Below are positions 10,217 through 22,454 of a stretch of DNA of 64,000 nucleotides, piece after piece. Where the stretch lies: assembly GCF_030272615.1 (NCBI RefSeq), contig NC_081412.1, positions 544,596,370 through 544,660,369 of the forward strand, read 5' to 3'. A program made the translations under genes and the position numbers. The notes beneath the pieces were generated by a model, which was not told the DNA's origin, did no database searches, and saw only the letters and a program-made list of their open reading frames with translations. The stretch comes from Cryptomeria japonica (lineage: Eukaryota > Streptophyta > Pinopsida > Cupressales > Cupressaceae). The number at the start of each line of letters is the position of its first letter. Positions within the stretch are counted from its first letter, which is position 1.

Positions 10217-11200
10217 CTACTCATCCACTTTGACATTTGTGCTCTCCATAATTCTCTTCAATTTTTTGTTATAGTATCTATATGCTCTGCTTTCATTAGA
10301 ATAACCAAGAAATATTCCTTCATCACATCTAGGATCAAAATTTCCAATGGAATCATCTCTTTTGATATAGCATTTACTACCAAAGATTCTGAAATACTTA
10401 ACTTTTGGTGTATGACCAAACCATAACTCATAAGGTGTCTTACCAATATCTCCTTTGATATGAACTCTATTGAATATGTATATCATCGTGCTTATAGCTT
10501 ATCTCCAGTATATATGAAACAGATTAGATTCCATCATCATGGTTCTAGATGCATCCAAGATAGTTTTATTCTTCTTTTCCACAACTACGTTTTGCTGAGG
10601 TGTCCGAGGTGCAGACAACTGTCTCCTTATCCCATTCTTCTCACAATAGCTATTAAATTCACCGAATGTGAATTCTTCACCCTAATCTGACCTTAAAAAT
10701 TTAATCTTCAAACCTATCTCAGTCTCAACTTTATCTTTAAAGATTTTAAACTTTGCAAATTCTTCAAACTTCTCCCTTAGAAAAGTAACTCACATCATTA
10801 TAGAATAATCATCAATGATTAGCATGAAATATCTATCACCTTGCAAACTTTTGATTCTACCAAGACCACACAAATCAGTATGAATAAGATCAAGAACACC
10901 ACTAGATTTGTCTTGTATACTCTTAAAAGAAATTTTGACTTGCTTTCCCATTTGACATTCCTTACATCCCAAATTATAGGGTTTTACAATCTTAGGTATA
11001 TCTCTAACTACTTTAGTAGAACTAATCTTCACAATGCAATCAAAACTCACATAATACAACCTCTTATGCCATGGACAATTCTCATCAACTTTTGCAATCA
11101 AACATGTCTTCTTACCGGAGTTCAAATGAAATATATTACCTTTATTTTGTGTACCGGTTGCAATTTCCAATCTAGATCTATTGATAATCTTGCATTTTCC
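10217..11200 (-). pseudogene. Element A GAG-pre-integrase and integrase
   Basis: The part at 10790-11170 contains the zinc-binding His-His-Cys-Cys block (WHKRLYYVS, where the second His is lost to Tyr, and CKEC), then the integrase core beginning LDLIHTDLCG with the first catalytic Asp, and the second at LIIDDYS. The segment between 10487 and 10790 is frame-broken. A final open piece (10217-10486) carries the conserved core end: FNRVHIKGDIGKTPYELWFG, then FGSKCYIKR and FLGYS. Integrase inserts the cDNA into the genome. Frameshifts and the lost zinc ligand make it inactive. Confidence 0.8.
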
Positions 11201-11214
11201 ATCCTTGAACTATA

Positions 11215-11480
11215 ACTGAAATCCCTTATCCACCAACTATCCAACACTCATAATATTATGCCTTAAATCTTCAACATAATAAACATTATCAATGCTATGC
11301 TTACCATCCAATGATATTGTTCCTTTTCCCTTGATCATACATGCTTTGTCATCTCCAAATATAACCAGACCACCATCAAATTCTTGCATAGATAAGAAAT
11401 TCCTTTTATCTCCAGTCCTATGATGTGAACATCCACTGTCAATTACCCATTCATCCTTGTCTTCAATTTTAGCAGCAAGG
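11215..11480 (-). pseudogene. Element A aspartic protease region
   Basis: Minus-strand frame with EWVIDSGCSHH near 11430-11465. This contains the Asp-Ser-Gly active site of copia proteases and is followed by the typical FGDDKACMIKGKG and HNIMSVG segments. Interrupted by a stop before LVDKGFQL. The protease matures the gag-pol polyprotein. Confidence 0.75.
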
Positions 11481-11499
11481 GCCTTCTCTTCAAAATTGG

Positions 11500-12610
11500 A
11501 TCATCTTCCTTGATAGCCAAAAATACCCATTCATTTCCATTGTTGGATCCACTAGTTGAATCTTGTGTCGGTTCATCATCAAAATCAATCACACCTTCCT
11601 CATCTGCATAGTAGCATGATTTGTCTTTGTTTCTCCTATACTTATGCTTGTTCTGATAATCATGGTTAGGCCTAAAATATCTTATAGCTCTTTCTTCAAA
11701 TTTTAAATTCCTTTCAGGACATCTAGATGCATAATGACCTATCTTAGTACATGCAAAGCATTTAAAAGGTGATTTTGCTTCATACTTACTTCATGTCAGT
11801 CTTCTAGGTACTCTTCTAGGAAATAAGGCTTGAAGTTGCTCAAATTCTTCATCTTCTTTCTTCATATCCTCTATTTCCTTTGAATATAAATCTTTCCAAA
11901 TACTCTTACTGGTAGATGATGTAGATGCATGAAAAGAAGGTTCATATTTCACTGCTCCAGAAGGTCCAAATTCCTCAAACTCAAAAAGTAGATAATTTCC
12001 CAACCAAGGTATCCCTATTAACAGAGGTGTTTTCCATAGTTCTCAACTCATTAATTGTAGTAGCAATCATCTCATAATCTGGTGGCAAATCTCTTAGTAA
12101 TTTAGAAACTATTTCATCTTTGCTAAGAGATCCACCACATTATTGATTTCCCAAAACAATCTCATTAACTCTCTCCATAAAAGCAATAATCCTTTCATCT
12201 TCTTCCATCTTTAGGTTCTCATACCTTACCCATTAACCATCAAGTTTAGCAATTTTAACAATAGGGTCACCATCATTCAGAGTCTCCAAATTATCCCATA
12301 TAGATTTTGTAGTTGATTTTTTAGTTAGTCCCATTATTTGTTGATCAGAAAGTGCACACAGAAGGGCTTCTCTAGCTCTACAATCATTCTCAAGCTCTTT
12401 ATACAAACCCGCCGGAGGAGGATTTCCAAATTCTAGATTAAATGATGTAACACCATTCTTAGTGATCTCCCAAATATCCTTTCCAAGATATCTTTGATGA
12501 TTCTCCATTTGAATCTTCCATACCCTATAATTTGTTCCATCAAGAATAGGAATTTCTCTCTGGAAAACAACATCATATGAACTAGATGAACATGAACTGC
12601 TAGATGCCAT
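11500..12610 (-). pseudogene. Element A gag (UBN2 and CCHC zinc knuckle)
   Basis: Starts at the Met at 12610 with a Ser-rich leader, then IPILDGTNYRVWKIQME and CALSDQQIMGL, typical of the DUF4219/UBN2 part of copia gag. It continues with frame breaks (12003-12233). A zinc knuckle CFACTKIGHYASRCPER near 11700-11770 has all four ligands (Cys, Cys, His, Cys). Gag coats the RNA in the particle. The start lies about 55 bp downstream of the primer site, as expected. Confidence 0.8.
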
Positions 12611-12653
12611 AGGATCTTCTTCAAGTGGTTAAGCTTCTGTAGAGAGGACCAAT

Positions 12654-12664
12654 CTCTGATACCA
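12654..12664 (-). other. Element A primer-binding site
   Basis: Minus strand reads TGGTATCAGAG two bases inside the LTR edge. This is the canonical copia priming site complementary to the initiator-Met tRNA 3' end. Confidence 0.85.
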
Positions 12665-12666
12665 AT

Positions 12667-13921
12667 TGTTAGACAACTCAAATAACCAGAGGACAACTAA
12701 GAAGGGGGGTGAATCAGTTGTCACCAGATTACAAAACTTTAAGCATTTAAATCCTTATTACCAAAAAATATAAACTCAATACCAGAACACATAAAAAATA
12801 AGTTGGAATAACTGATATAGAAATTAAACATAGACATAAATCAAAGAACAGTTATCATCCATCCAAAATAAATGACACCAAGATTTGTACGTGGAAAACC
12901 CGATAAACGAAAAAACCATGGTGGGAAGCCTAACCACAGTCAGATAATACTTCTATAGTAAGTATGTGATTAAAATATGAGAGGCTTGCACATGCAAGAA
13001 GGCCAATAGCCTAGAGCATATTGCTCATCACAAAAAGGAGCCTCATTGACTACAAAAACATCAGACTACAATCCGAAAAGAAGAGTGAACTGGAAGTGTA
13101 GGATCTCCTATGCCTGAGAATAGTTCTAGTTAAGCTCAATACCAGAGGCCTTAAACCTCTCTTACAAACCCAATTCGATCACCTATGATCAACCAAACCT
13201 TCTAAATACGATGAAAACATTATTCGCACACATATAAACCTATAACCTTGACCTGTATGTCATACATAGAGATCTTACATCATATTTATACCAACCTGCG
13301 ACCTAAAAAATTAGGTCAACCACCAAAAAGATAACACTATAAGTTCACAACATAAACCCACAATCCAATGATCAACGAAGTCATCTTAGGCCAAAAATAA
13401 TGTAAACCAATCATTAAATCTTGTCAGTAACACATCAGGAACATCCTCTAACACGTTACACAAACCGGTCCATAACCTAGATAACATCAAACCCAAAATA
13501 GGTTGCCATAAAGCAAATCCAGCACCACCGATGAACTGGAACATGAACATGATAAGTAATATCATCCTGAAAGCCATCTAGAAGTCGCACCAACACCACT
13601 TATCATGTGCATCAAAAGATCTTCAACAAATCTCTATCGGTAAAACCCTTATCGATGACCAAAAGGTTTACTAGAACAAATGATAGCTCCTGAGTCATCA
13701 AATCCCAGACCAACTAATCGTGATACACATCTGAATAGCATTAATGACAAATCCAATGCAATTCCATGAACCAAAGCATACTGGATCCTACCGTATCAAT
13801 AATATAAACAACCACTCTACTGGAACCAACCGAAAACCGGTAAACAACCAAAAAAACTGATGCTGCCATCAATGACAAAACATGAATGCAACACATAGTC
13901 AATTCCTCCAAATTGCCAAAA
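12667..13921 (-). repeat. Element A 5' LTR
   Basis: Begins TGTTAGACAACTC on the plus strand next to the primer site. It ends near CAATTCCTCCAAATTGCCAAAA at about 13921, matching the terminal words of element B's LTRs. The final CA is mutated. Internal marker words shared with B, C and D LTRs include GGTGAAT and a variant of TGGGAAGCC. Confidence 0.75.
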
Positions 13922-13948
13922 AATTCCTTGAGGATTTCGGTTCTAGAT

Positions 13949-14390
13949 ATGAAGCGGCATGTGGATAGATTTTTGTACCTTGGCCTACCTTCACCTTTTC
14001 TTGCAAATGGCTCTGCTATAGGGGTTGAGCAAGTTACAATCCAGATTGACCAGCTGTAACAAGATCGGACTTTCCTACAACACCTTAGTAGTCCTATTTT
14101 AGCAGAGGAAGTTGAGCAACTCCTCTACCCCTTGGCTCAGCTCTATGCACTTCTGAAGATGGTCCATGAGGAACCAACAAGTTTGCCACTTGATGAATTT
14201 ATCTATTTGGACTAGAATTGCCAGATCCTGGAAGCTTAGACGTTTCCTTTTGAGGATGATTGGATCCTGCTGTAGCAAGCCTTTGATCTAGTTTTCCCAA
14301 TGCAAGCTTAAGTCTGGTCTTTGAACAAGCAATTTTAGGTCCTAACATTCCGCAAGCAGAATTCCTCGTTGAGTCACTAGAAATGTTAAT
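13949..14390 (+). pseudogene. Unidentified coding-like segment (possible exon remnant)
   Basis: One plus-strand frame gives a protein-like run of about 145 residues with balanced composition, including RFLYLGLPSPFLANGSAIG, LLYPLAQLYALLKMVHEEP and FPFEDDWILL. It is broken by in-frame stops, mostly TAG, at places where Gln or Trp would fit. Local base composition is richer in G+C than the surroundings. A GGTAAGTG word at about 14424 could be an old donor splice site. I do not recognise the family. It may be a host gene fragment or part of an unrecognised element. It abuts the outer end of element A's LTR. Confidence 0.4.
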
Positions 14391-15870
14391 GTTTTGTCAA
14401 AGTTGTTCGCGGGCTGGTGTTTTGGTAAGTGTTTACCATCCCCCTTTCTCTTTTTGGCTCGCTCTTCCATTTTTTTGCATGTGCCATGTGGTGTCATGGT
14501 GTTTCTCTAAGTGGCTCATCTTTCTTGCCTTGCATTGAGAAAGTGTAGAGCTTCTACATGGTGCAAGTCTTCCCTTTGGCATAAGTGGTCCCGACCCACC
14601 ATTCTTCATGTGCTAGTAGTAGCACTTGGCACCTCTGCACTTCATTTTTTGGTCCTCCTTTTACGCTTGGCTCTGAGTCTCCTCCGAGTTTCCATGTGTC
14701 CCTCCATTGGTTCATGAGCTGGAATGTTGTTGGCATTGCGGGTTTCTTATTTTGGTAGGTACAGAGGTCGCCATGATGCAGTTATCATAATGATATCAAA
14801 AGGTATTTTTTCATTTTTTGATTCCATGTGCCTCTATGGATGCCACACAAGGAGATTCCTGACAAGGAGCAGTTGCAGGGGTTTTTTACCATTGGCAGTT
14901 GTTAGGCACCTGAGGGCTATTTATTGGCCTTCCTTTAGTTGTTTTAGAGGTTTATACTTTGAGAAAAGATTACTAGACTTTGGGTTTATGAATCAAGGCT
15001 TTATGTTAATTATGTTTTGTGGATGATAAATATATCAGACTATGCCTATGGCCTTTATGGTTATTTTGTTTGAATCTTAATAGATTAACTTCTGTGCTAT
15101 TTTCCAATTCATTAACTTCTATGATATGTGTTCTGAGACTCTACAGATTAAAATATGTTATTAAACTTGATATCTGTTAGATGAATGGTGTATGTCATAT
15201 TATGTTGAATGAGCCTTATTTGATTTCCTTCTCTAACTGTATTAGGCATGTAAATTGTTTAATGGGCCTTAAAATTGCAAATACTTGGGTTTTATGTGCT
15301 TCGAATGTTCCAAAAATATTCTAGCGCATCACCTAATTAGTGTATCTTTTAAGTATTCTTTCTCCTTTTTTTTGTCCCCATTGTATGAAGAATCAGCTTC
15401 TGAAACCCGGAGGTTATTCAGTGAACTTCGTGCAAGTCCCCCATCACTGAATTTCCCATAAGGTTGTTAGCGTATAATGTAAAATTAGTAGTCAACAATG
15501 ATGTTATAACAACTCCACATGATATTCAATTCCTCTTGAAGAGTAGTTTATACCAAGTGACATAAATTCTCTTAAATTTCTATTTCCTATGGATAGATCA
15601 ATGGAGAATCATGAAGTTGGATTGAATCTCATTTTTTCAAATTTAGTAATGGATCCATTTATAAAAAAAATTATATTGTGTAATGCTAGAAGTTTCTCAT
15701 AAGGATGATTCCAAGGAAAAGTTTAAAAAGAAAACTCTTTCTTTTTTAGATCTTAAACAAAAGAACTTTAGAAAAGATAGTTTGGACAAAGCAATTAAAG
15801 TTGGGCAGAGAAAGTGAAGATGATTAGGGAAACATTGGTTTGATATGATGTCATTTATAATTTAGTTTCT
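14391..15870. other. No supported gene
   Basis: Open frames at 14511-14717 and 14724-15026 (+) have skewed composition and no recognisable motif, and I do not consider them genes. 15.03-15.87 kb is T/A-rich with many stops. From about 15640 it may be decayed 5' sequence of the L1 fragment that follows. Confidence 0.4.
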
Positions 15871-15879
15871 CATTTTATA

Positions 15880-16690
15880 TTTCAAAAAAGTTATTTTTCT
15901 TTCATGAAATTTTGGGGTCTAGGAAGCGACTCTTATCAAAAAAAGAATTGAGAACTTATCTAGAATCATAGAATTCATATTGTTTTATTTAAAAAATAAA
16001 TCTTTCTATAAAGGATATGTGAGTCATTTCTTGTAGCCTTTGGAAAGGTTGTTAGTGTCAATTGGTTAGAGCTCAAAGCTAAGTAGGAGGAGTTGTATGT
16101 CTTTGAGATCCTCATCAATTTAAATATTCTAATTGTTTAGCAGGTAAATATTCTATATATTTGACTAGTACATGATTTAATTCAAGAAGATTTAATTTAC
16201 TTTCTCATAGTTATTCTCCTATTGATTATGAAGGAAAGGTTTGTTTTTGGTTTGAAATTAGTGTAATTCGTTATTTATTTTTCTATCCCTTTGATTTTAT
16301 CTTGGGATTTTAATGTTATTCTTTCTCTTGATGAGAAAATTGGAGGTCTAAGTATGCTTGAGCAACTTTCCTCTTTGTTTCAATAAATTATATCTTTAAT
16401 AAATCTTGTGGGTGTTTAATCTAGTAGTGGTACTCACTCTTGGAACAATAGGAGATGTGGTCTTGAAACTAATTATAAGAAGTTGGATAGTTTTCTGGTT
16501 TTTAATTTTCAGATTTCTCATAAATGGGTTACATGCTATAAAAATTTATAGTGGTATAGATAAAATCATTGTCCCATTAAATTTACGTCTTCTCTCTTTC
16601 CTATTCAAAAAGACAACATTTTAACTTTTAGTTAATGTGGTTTCATGATCAATCTTTATATGAAAAATGGTATCTAGAGTGGTAGTTTAT
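15880..16690 (+). pseudogene. L1 LINE endonuclease remnant
   Basis: Plus-strand frames give the order of an L1 ORF2 endonuclease: a KFWGLGSD start resembling the W-N-x-RGLG motif near 15910; FDFILGF and LSWDFNVILSLDEKIGGLS near 16290-16350 (the GDFN box with Gly replaced by Trp); then GTHSWNNRRCGLETNYKKLD near 16428-16485 (fTWnNrR and LDR); and MWFHDQSLYEKWYLEW near 16635-16680. This apurinic-type nuclease would nick target DNA for target-primed reverse transcription. It is broken at about 16690, where an LTR-like sequence begins. Confidence 0.65.
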
Positions 16691-16694
16691 AGGG

Positions 16695-17540
16695 TGTTAC
16701 CCTCTTTACTATCCTCAAATCTCAAAACATGTGTCACCCCATCTGATTTCCATAACCCTTAATAACTAGAGTCTTTGTCTCCCTAGTTCATGGGCCACCT
16801 GATCGGTCGATTCTCTAATGATGTAGCATTTGAGCCATGTAGTTTTGTCAAAGGGTCCTATCCTTTATTATTGGCTAAACGCACTCGATTGGATCGTTAA
16901 CCCAAAGGACTTAATGACTTCCAAAGTCTTGTTTCTACCCGATCACCAATTTCCAATCAAAGTTAGCCCATTGAGTAAAAGGGTGCTCACGTATCATGGT
17001 TATCGGCTAGTCACATCTTTAGGGAAATTTCACACACACATGCTTGATGTTTATGAGGTACAAAATATTTCCAAGGCTTGATCCTAAATTAAAAATGTTT
17101 CTTGCATTGTGGATGCATTCCCATGGTGACGTTAGCAACCATTAAATATCAAGAGCGTTTAATGAAGGACATGACAACGCATTCTTTTTAAAATATCTAT
17201 GCAATACGGGAAGCAGCCAAAAATAAATGAATTAAATGCTCCAGGAATGATTATAGTCATCAGCTTTCTAGGTAGTCTATTTTCATTTGAAGTAGGATCT
17301 TAAGGCTACATGAGAGTATTGTAGAAATGACGAACTCGTAGGCATCTAAAAATCAGGTTTGAAAGATAATTTTGGCTTTTTATGATAATTTAGCTGAATT
17401 TATGGAATCTCAGTGCAGTAAATTGAAAGGAGGTTCCCGGTTCCCGCATTTAGGCTCATGACTACCTATTTTTTCTACACCCCTGTTATCCCTATTTTCG
17501 TGTTCTCTTTTCTAAGCGAAATGAAGCCTAAAACGTAACA
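16695..17540. repeat. LTR-like block
   Basis: Starts TGTTAC and ends GTAACA. With flanking bases the inverted ends are AGGGTGTTAC / GTAACACCCT (16691-16700 and 17535-17544), a form typical of LTR boundaries. It is non-coding and interrupts the L1 fragment on its left. I find no second copy near 20.9 kb, no clear target duplication and no standard primer site immediately inside. The LTR call is therefore tentative. Confidence 0.4.
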
Positions 17541-17556
17541 CCCTCTAGAGATTCAA

Positions 17557-20500
17557 TTGGACAATAGAAGAGACCTGGATGTCGAAGACTTTACCTTTAG
17601 TGATATCATTAGGAGAATAGAAAATAAAAGTTGGTTTCCCATAGAACAAAAAATAATAGATTGCGAGCTCTTACAAGTTGGAGGATACCCACTAGCCATT
17701 GCATTTCCCGAATTAGTCTTTGTGTGTGCCCAGAATTATCATCTTGACTGTCGTAAATTCCGAAGCTTATACCAGTTTGCAGTAGCTAGAATTGATGTTG
17801 ATTATGTGCCCCTTGCACTCCAAATACCTAAAAGGGAGTAGTATGTGAGTATTTCGTTACAGACGGGTTGGGAATTTTTCCTAAACCAAACAGATTGGTG
17901 TCTCTATCATATAGCTCAGGGTTGGTTGAAAGTGGAGTGAAAGAGAAAGTCCAAACTACCTTCTCATATAAAGGCTAAGCTATTCTAGGATTATATTTCT
18001 GAAATAGTTGTATTATTGTATTGCACCGTTGGGAGACCTAAGGAATAATACTTTAAAGAATGGATGTGTCAATTCATTATGACAATTTGTGATGATGATC
18101 ATTATGTCGATTGGGTGAGTTTGATAAGTGAGTGCATGCATGAGCAGTTGGTGAAATTTGGTAAGAAACAATTTCATCGATGTTTTGTGCTTTTCTATGT
18201 GTTAAGCCACTAGAGAAACTGTCTAGTCAGGCTTAAGGAAAGAAGGCTTTATCACGTAAGGCATTAGGCATTCTTGCATATAATTACATTTCCTAGCTGC
18301 AAAACAAGGAAGGGATAAAAGAAACTTCTCATTTTTGTGACACTTTCTTCACGACCCTTATGAGGAGAATTGAGGGAGCCCCAAAGAAATGGTATTCAAC
18401 AGAAGCCATCTAGTTGATAATGCAATTCGATAGCTACTATTCAGTTCAACACTTTCTCTTGTTTGAGAATTGGGGGTTATGAAAAGGCCCCAATGAAATT
18501 GCCAAGGTATATTTCTGATTATCTTGTGTTCCTTGAGGTCTGTCGTCAAATCACTTTTGTTAATATTAAGTATGTAGTCATCAAAAAGAAGGGATATACC
18601 TTTCCTTTGAGTTTATCACTTTTTACTTGTTAAAGTAATGAAGCTGGTAAGTTTTCTTATAAATTACTAGCTAAGTTTGGTTTTTGCTCCTTACCTCTAT
18701 GGAGAAATTTTGATAGTAAAGGTTATGTCAGATATAATTTTTATGGGGCAAGCCAATACCTTCATGTACATAGAAGATTTTTGGGAAGATTGTATCGATG
18801 AAAATGAAGTCCTCAAAAGGAATTTCATGAGATTGTCTTTGGATCATTTTATTGCATTTTATTTATCCCCACCAATTATTGGAGAGATACAAATGGATGA
18901 TGGTTCTGACATAGTTGATGAATCATATAAAAATACTATTATAGAACCTTTTTAGTGGCCTAAAGAAGAACAAAATATTGACATTAGGATAAAAACTGCC
19001 AATGTTTTGGATAGACCATACAAATTATTAGAAAAGAAATTAAGATCTCATGTCGGTTCTCCTAACCTAAGGGGACACTACAGGAGGGAAGTAATTCATC
19101 CCAGAGCTCTTAGGGAATGAAGATCAATGTAGCTATGAAATTGACCCCTCAAAGAGCCAGTTTAGAACCTAGAGGGAATAAGGACCCCCTTGGAGGAGAT
19201 TAGAAATTGAAATCCATTTGTGACACTAGTACCACCATCTTGCCCAAAAAGAGAAGAGCATCCATGCAACAAACACCAATATTAGTAGTTGATGTTGTTT
19301 ATTAGGAGACCTTTATTTTTGATCAATTAGAAGTGGATAAACTATTGGATTCATTGGCAGATGATCATAGTTCCCAAACTCCTACCATAGTTGCTTTGAG
19401 CTACCTCTTCCTACCACCACAGTTAAAACTCCAATCAATGTTGTTTGTGACAGAGTTGTGGCCTCATCTCCTTCCTAGTTAAAGAAGGTTTTCGAGAAAA
19501 AGGAAAATTTGTGCATCCCTGTAACAGAGATCCTAATAGACATTGTAGCCAAACTATTAGGGGAAATGCCACATCATGAAAGGGTTAGATAGTCGATGGC
19601 TAGAATGATTATCGACCTTGAAACTAAATATGATCATATGTTGGAGATTGTTGATCCTAGAGTGGACAAAAATGAACATGAAATCATAGAGGAAGAATTC
19701 AATATAAGAAGAATTGATATGGGTCCTTCAACAACTGAATGATATATCTATCATGCCAAATTCTCTGTGAGAAATTTGTCAAAAAGAGTGGAAGTAGTAG
19801 AAAAGAAAAATCAGGAACTAAATGAGCAATTAAGTGCCTTGACTTATTTTATCCAAACTCCCTTGTCTACCAATGCTCAAACTACTGGTTGCTCTTAAAG
19901 TACAACAATAATGTAATATATCAGCTCTAATAAATTAGAGTGACTTAAGAGATTCCAAGTTGATACTATGGCAGTAGACAATTGGGAAAATAAGGTTATC
20001 CTCAATGGCCTTTTTTTCATACAAAATGACTAATGAGCTTGCATTTCCCTCATGGAGAAGCCTAACATTCTCCGCCTGGACTTGAGGAATGTGAAGAAAG
20101 AATCTAGATGTTTATCAACCATTCTCATAGAATTAGAAGAAATTGCTAAAACTCATATTATTATCCTAATGTTCGAATAGATCATTAGTGATCTTACTAA
20201 GAACAATTTTGTAGTTTGGAAAGATATGTTGGAATTGAAACTTCATGTTTTGAATGAATTATAATTATAGATAACCTTGGCCATCTCCCAACACATGTCT
20301 ACATTGAGGGACTTTAAAGGTGATTTGTTTGCAGTGGGTATTGATATTTTTAAGGAGGAAAATAATTGTTGGAGAAAAAAGTTATAAGAGGGGGTTTCGT
20401 AAGAAAGTTGAGCATAATCTCTCATTGACGAATGCAAGATCTTGTTCGCTTGACCAGTTCAAAGATGCAACGAACATGCTCAATTCGATCCTGGAGATGG

Positions 20501-20850
20501 AGTAGATTATATACTCAAGAAAATATTAGAAGATGATTGGGAAATTACAAAATGTTGAACCAAGGTTAACATTACTTGTATACTAGCAACTGATATATTA
20601 ACTTCCATCATTACCAGATTAAGTGCATATAGAAAAAGGATGAAAGTACATGTGGCACAAGAACCTTAGGAGGATGTAACAAACATAGCAGCGACAAATG
20701 AAGAGAAAGCAATCAATTTACTGGTAGAAGATGAAGCAGTGGAGAATAAAGAGGTAACAATCAATTTATTGGCACAAGACATGAAGAAGCAGAAAAGGAA
20801 GGGACAAAGGAAGAAGACCTGGAGCTTTAGATTAGTTGTCCTTTCTGTTA
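17557..20850 (+). pseudogene. Large decayed ORF of unknown family (element-borne?)
   Basis: From the Met at 17557 a 94-codon open frame is followed, after a TAG, by a long stop-interrupted coding pattern to about 20850, roughly 1,000 codons. Visible pieces: FTFSDIIRRIENKSWFP; GWEFFLNQTDWCLYHIAQGW (about 17870-17925); LPSHIKAKLF; EWMCQFIMTICDDDHYVDW and ISECMHEQL (18060-18150); a coiled-coil-like VRNLSKRVEVVEKKNQELNE (about 19770-19830); and a Lys-rich end near 20800. No protease, RT, integrase or zinc knuckle is seen. It lies directly after the LTR-like block, which suggests a non-autonomous LTR element carrying a private ORF. The W-x2-I-x3-hydrophobic helical stretch is reminiscent of plant 'putative transposon protein' domains, but this is not an identification. 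Confidence 0.5.
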
Positions 20851-21280
20851 TGTTTTAATTTATGGCTTTTCCCTCAAACTATTGGCTCTAGTGGCCTATT
20901 TATTTTAATTATGCTTCAACATTAGTTTAACTGGTTGTCTCCAATTAGTCATTATTTTTTTTATTTTAGATCAATTATATAGTTTGGCTTTAAATATTGG
21001 AAGGAAACTAATATCTAGATCCTTTGATAGTTTTTTAAAAGATATTCGAAGTGTTTTGAACTAAGAGAATTTACTTTGGGAAAACATTTTTTTGTCAGAA
21101 GTAGATTTACATCTATGTCTCATTCTCTAGTTTCAATGAATTTCAATGAAACATAATGGAACCTTCACTATATTTATTCTAAACATAAACTTTGTGTTAC
21201 ATTGGGGTGTTTACTCTTATTATATTAAATTAAATGGTTATACTAATGGTTCAATTGATATGTATGGAAGTGATTGAATC
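20851..21280. other. No supported gene
   Basis: A/T-rich. It possibly includes the 3' flank of the preceding element and decayed L1 sequence. No motif is secure. Confidence 0.3.
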
Positions 21281-21289
21281 TTTATTTAT

Positions 21290-22130
21290 GGTTTGTTGTG
21301 AAAACATATTGATCTTTGTATGAATGCTAAACACAATGGTATCCATGATATTATGTTTAAGATGTGATTCTCATCCTTTGTTATGAGAGTCGATCAGTTT
21401 TGTCTTAGTTCAATTTATTTTCCTCTCTAGAAATTTGAAGCATCTTTACCTTTAACACTTTCTCATTATAAGATATGCCTTATTTTGTTTTTGGTTAAAA
21501 GCATAATTGAAATTTATATCTTGCATATTATTAAAGGTAATTTTGCCTTGTTAAAGAAACAAAGAGTGGGTATAATAGATTATCATACCTATCTCAACTA
21601 TTTCTTTCAGATTGTCACTTTGTTGGGCATTAGAAAATAGAATTAAGTGACAAAATCTATAAGCTGATATAAAAGAACCTTCCTTGGGAACAACTATGTA
21701 CTATGTCTTTGTAAGAATTTAGTACATAACATTCAAACTTAAAAATTTCAACAAATCTAATCCTAGTAACATCTTTTGGCACATGAAATAGGTGGAAGGT
21801 AAACTTAATGATAGTAATTTTAAAATTAGAGAATTGGGTATGAGGAGGAAATTTCTTCTAAAAGAATCATCCTTTTTCTAGAAAGATACATGAATATAAT
21901 CTACATGAAGATATTTTATATGTGTAGAAATTCAAAATTATTCAATTAAAAGAGGGTAACAAAAATACTTCCTTTTTCCATAGTTCAACTAAATATTATC
22001 ATATTAGTAATGTTATTATTTATATCATCTCTTCTCATGACTTAAATTTTATTTATTTGGTGATATTAATATTGAAGTTATTCACCATTCTTATACTTTA
22101 TTTTCAAAAAGTGATCATATTTTTGTTTAA
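21290..22130 (+). pseudogene. Second L1 LINE fragment (end of endonuclease to start of RT)
   Basis: The plus frame contains VMRVDQFCLSS and LTLSHYKICLILF near 21380-21490, resembling the sRIDRF and SDH-x-P ends of an L1 endonuclease. Then, near 21935-22010, LKEGNKNTSFFHSSTKYYH and ISNVI match the linker motif (L-x-EGD-NTkFFH-x-x-x-N-x-I) before RT. The SDH active-site residues are degraded to SHY. It ends near 22130 at the 3' end of the minus-strand L1. It is not the continuation of the fragment at 15.9-16.7 kb, because the LDR motif occurs in both. Confidence 0.55.
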
Positions 22131-22139
22131 GATAAGATG

Positions 22140-22454
22140 GGTTTTTGATAGAGCCCAAACCTTGACACAAAACAAGAAGATCGCTTAAGAAATAAACTTG
22201 GTAAAAAGGGATCATGTTTTGATTAATAAAAGTAGGATAGGCTTGTACAATTACGTAACCATGAAGCAACACATGAGGTGCATGAAGGATGCACAACCAA
22301 TATAAAACCCCCACAAAAACAAAGAGAAACAAGTAGGAGCATCTGAGAACCAACAAAGAAACTAACAAACTGGTAGGAACAAAACTAGAAACAAAACCCA
22401 AAGAACACAAAAAACTAGCAAATCACCCATGAAAAGTACAAAGGGATGACCAAC
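22140..22454 (-). pseudogene. 3' end of the minus-strand L1 backbone (L1-F)
   Basis: Minus strand: a non-coding tail with words usual for plant L1 3' ends (TTTTATTAATCAAAAC at about 22215, GGTTTGGGCTC at about 22145). A T-rich run (plus strand) near 22112-22143 may be the remains of the poly(A) tail. The rest of this L1 resumes at 29179 beyond copia element B, which is flanked by CCAAC here and CTAAC there. Confidence 0.5.

Larger units (their letters stand above)
9115..13921 (-). mobile_element. Ty1/copia element A, 3'-truncated
   Basis: A minus-strand copia element. Its 5' LTR (12667-13921), primer site, gag, protease, integrase and most of RT are present. At about 9115 the RT/RNase H linker stops abruptly, and neither RNase H nor a 3' LTR follows. 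It belongs to the same broad family as element B: gag, protease and RT segments are clearly similar and both LTRs start TGTTAGA. The missing 3' third suggests deletion or recombination. Confidence 0.85.

Noticed and set aside
15880-22130. One L1 split by an insertion at 16690-21280
   Set aside because: The endonuclease end motif (LDR/RVD type) appears on both sides, so the two fragments overlap in content and must come from different L1 copies.
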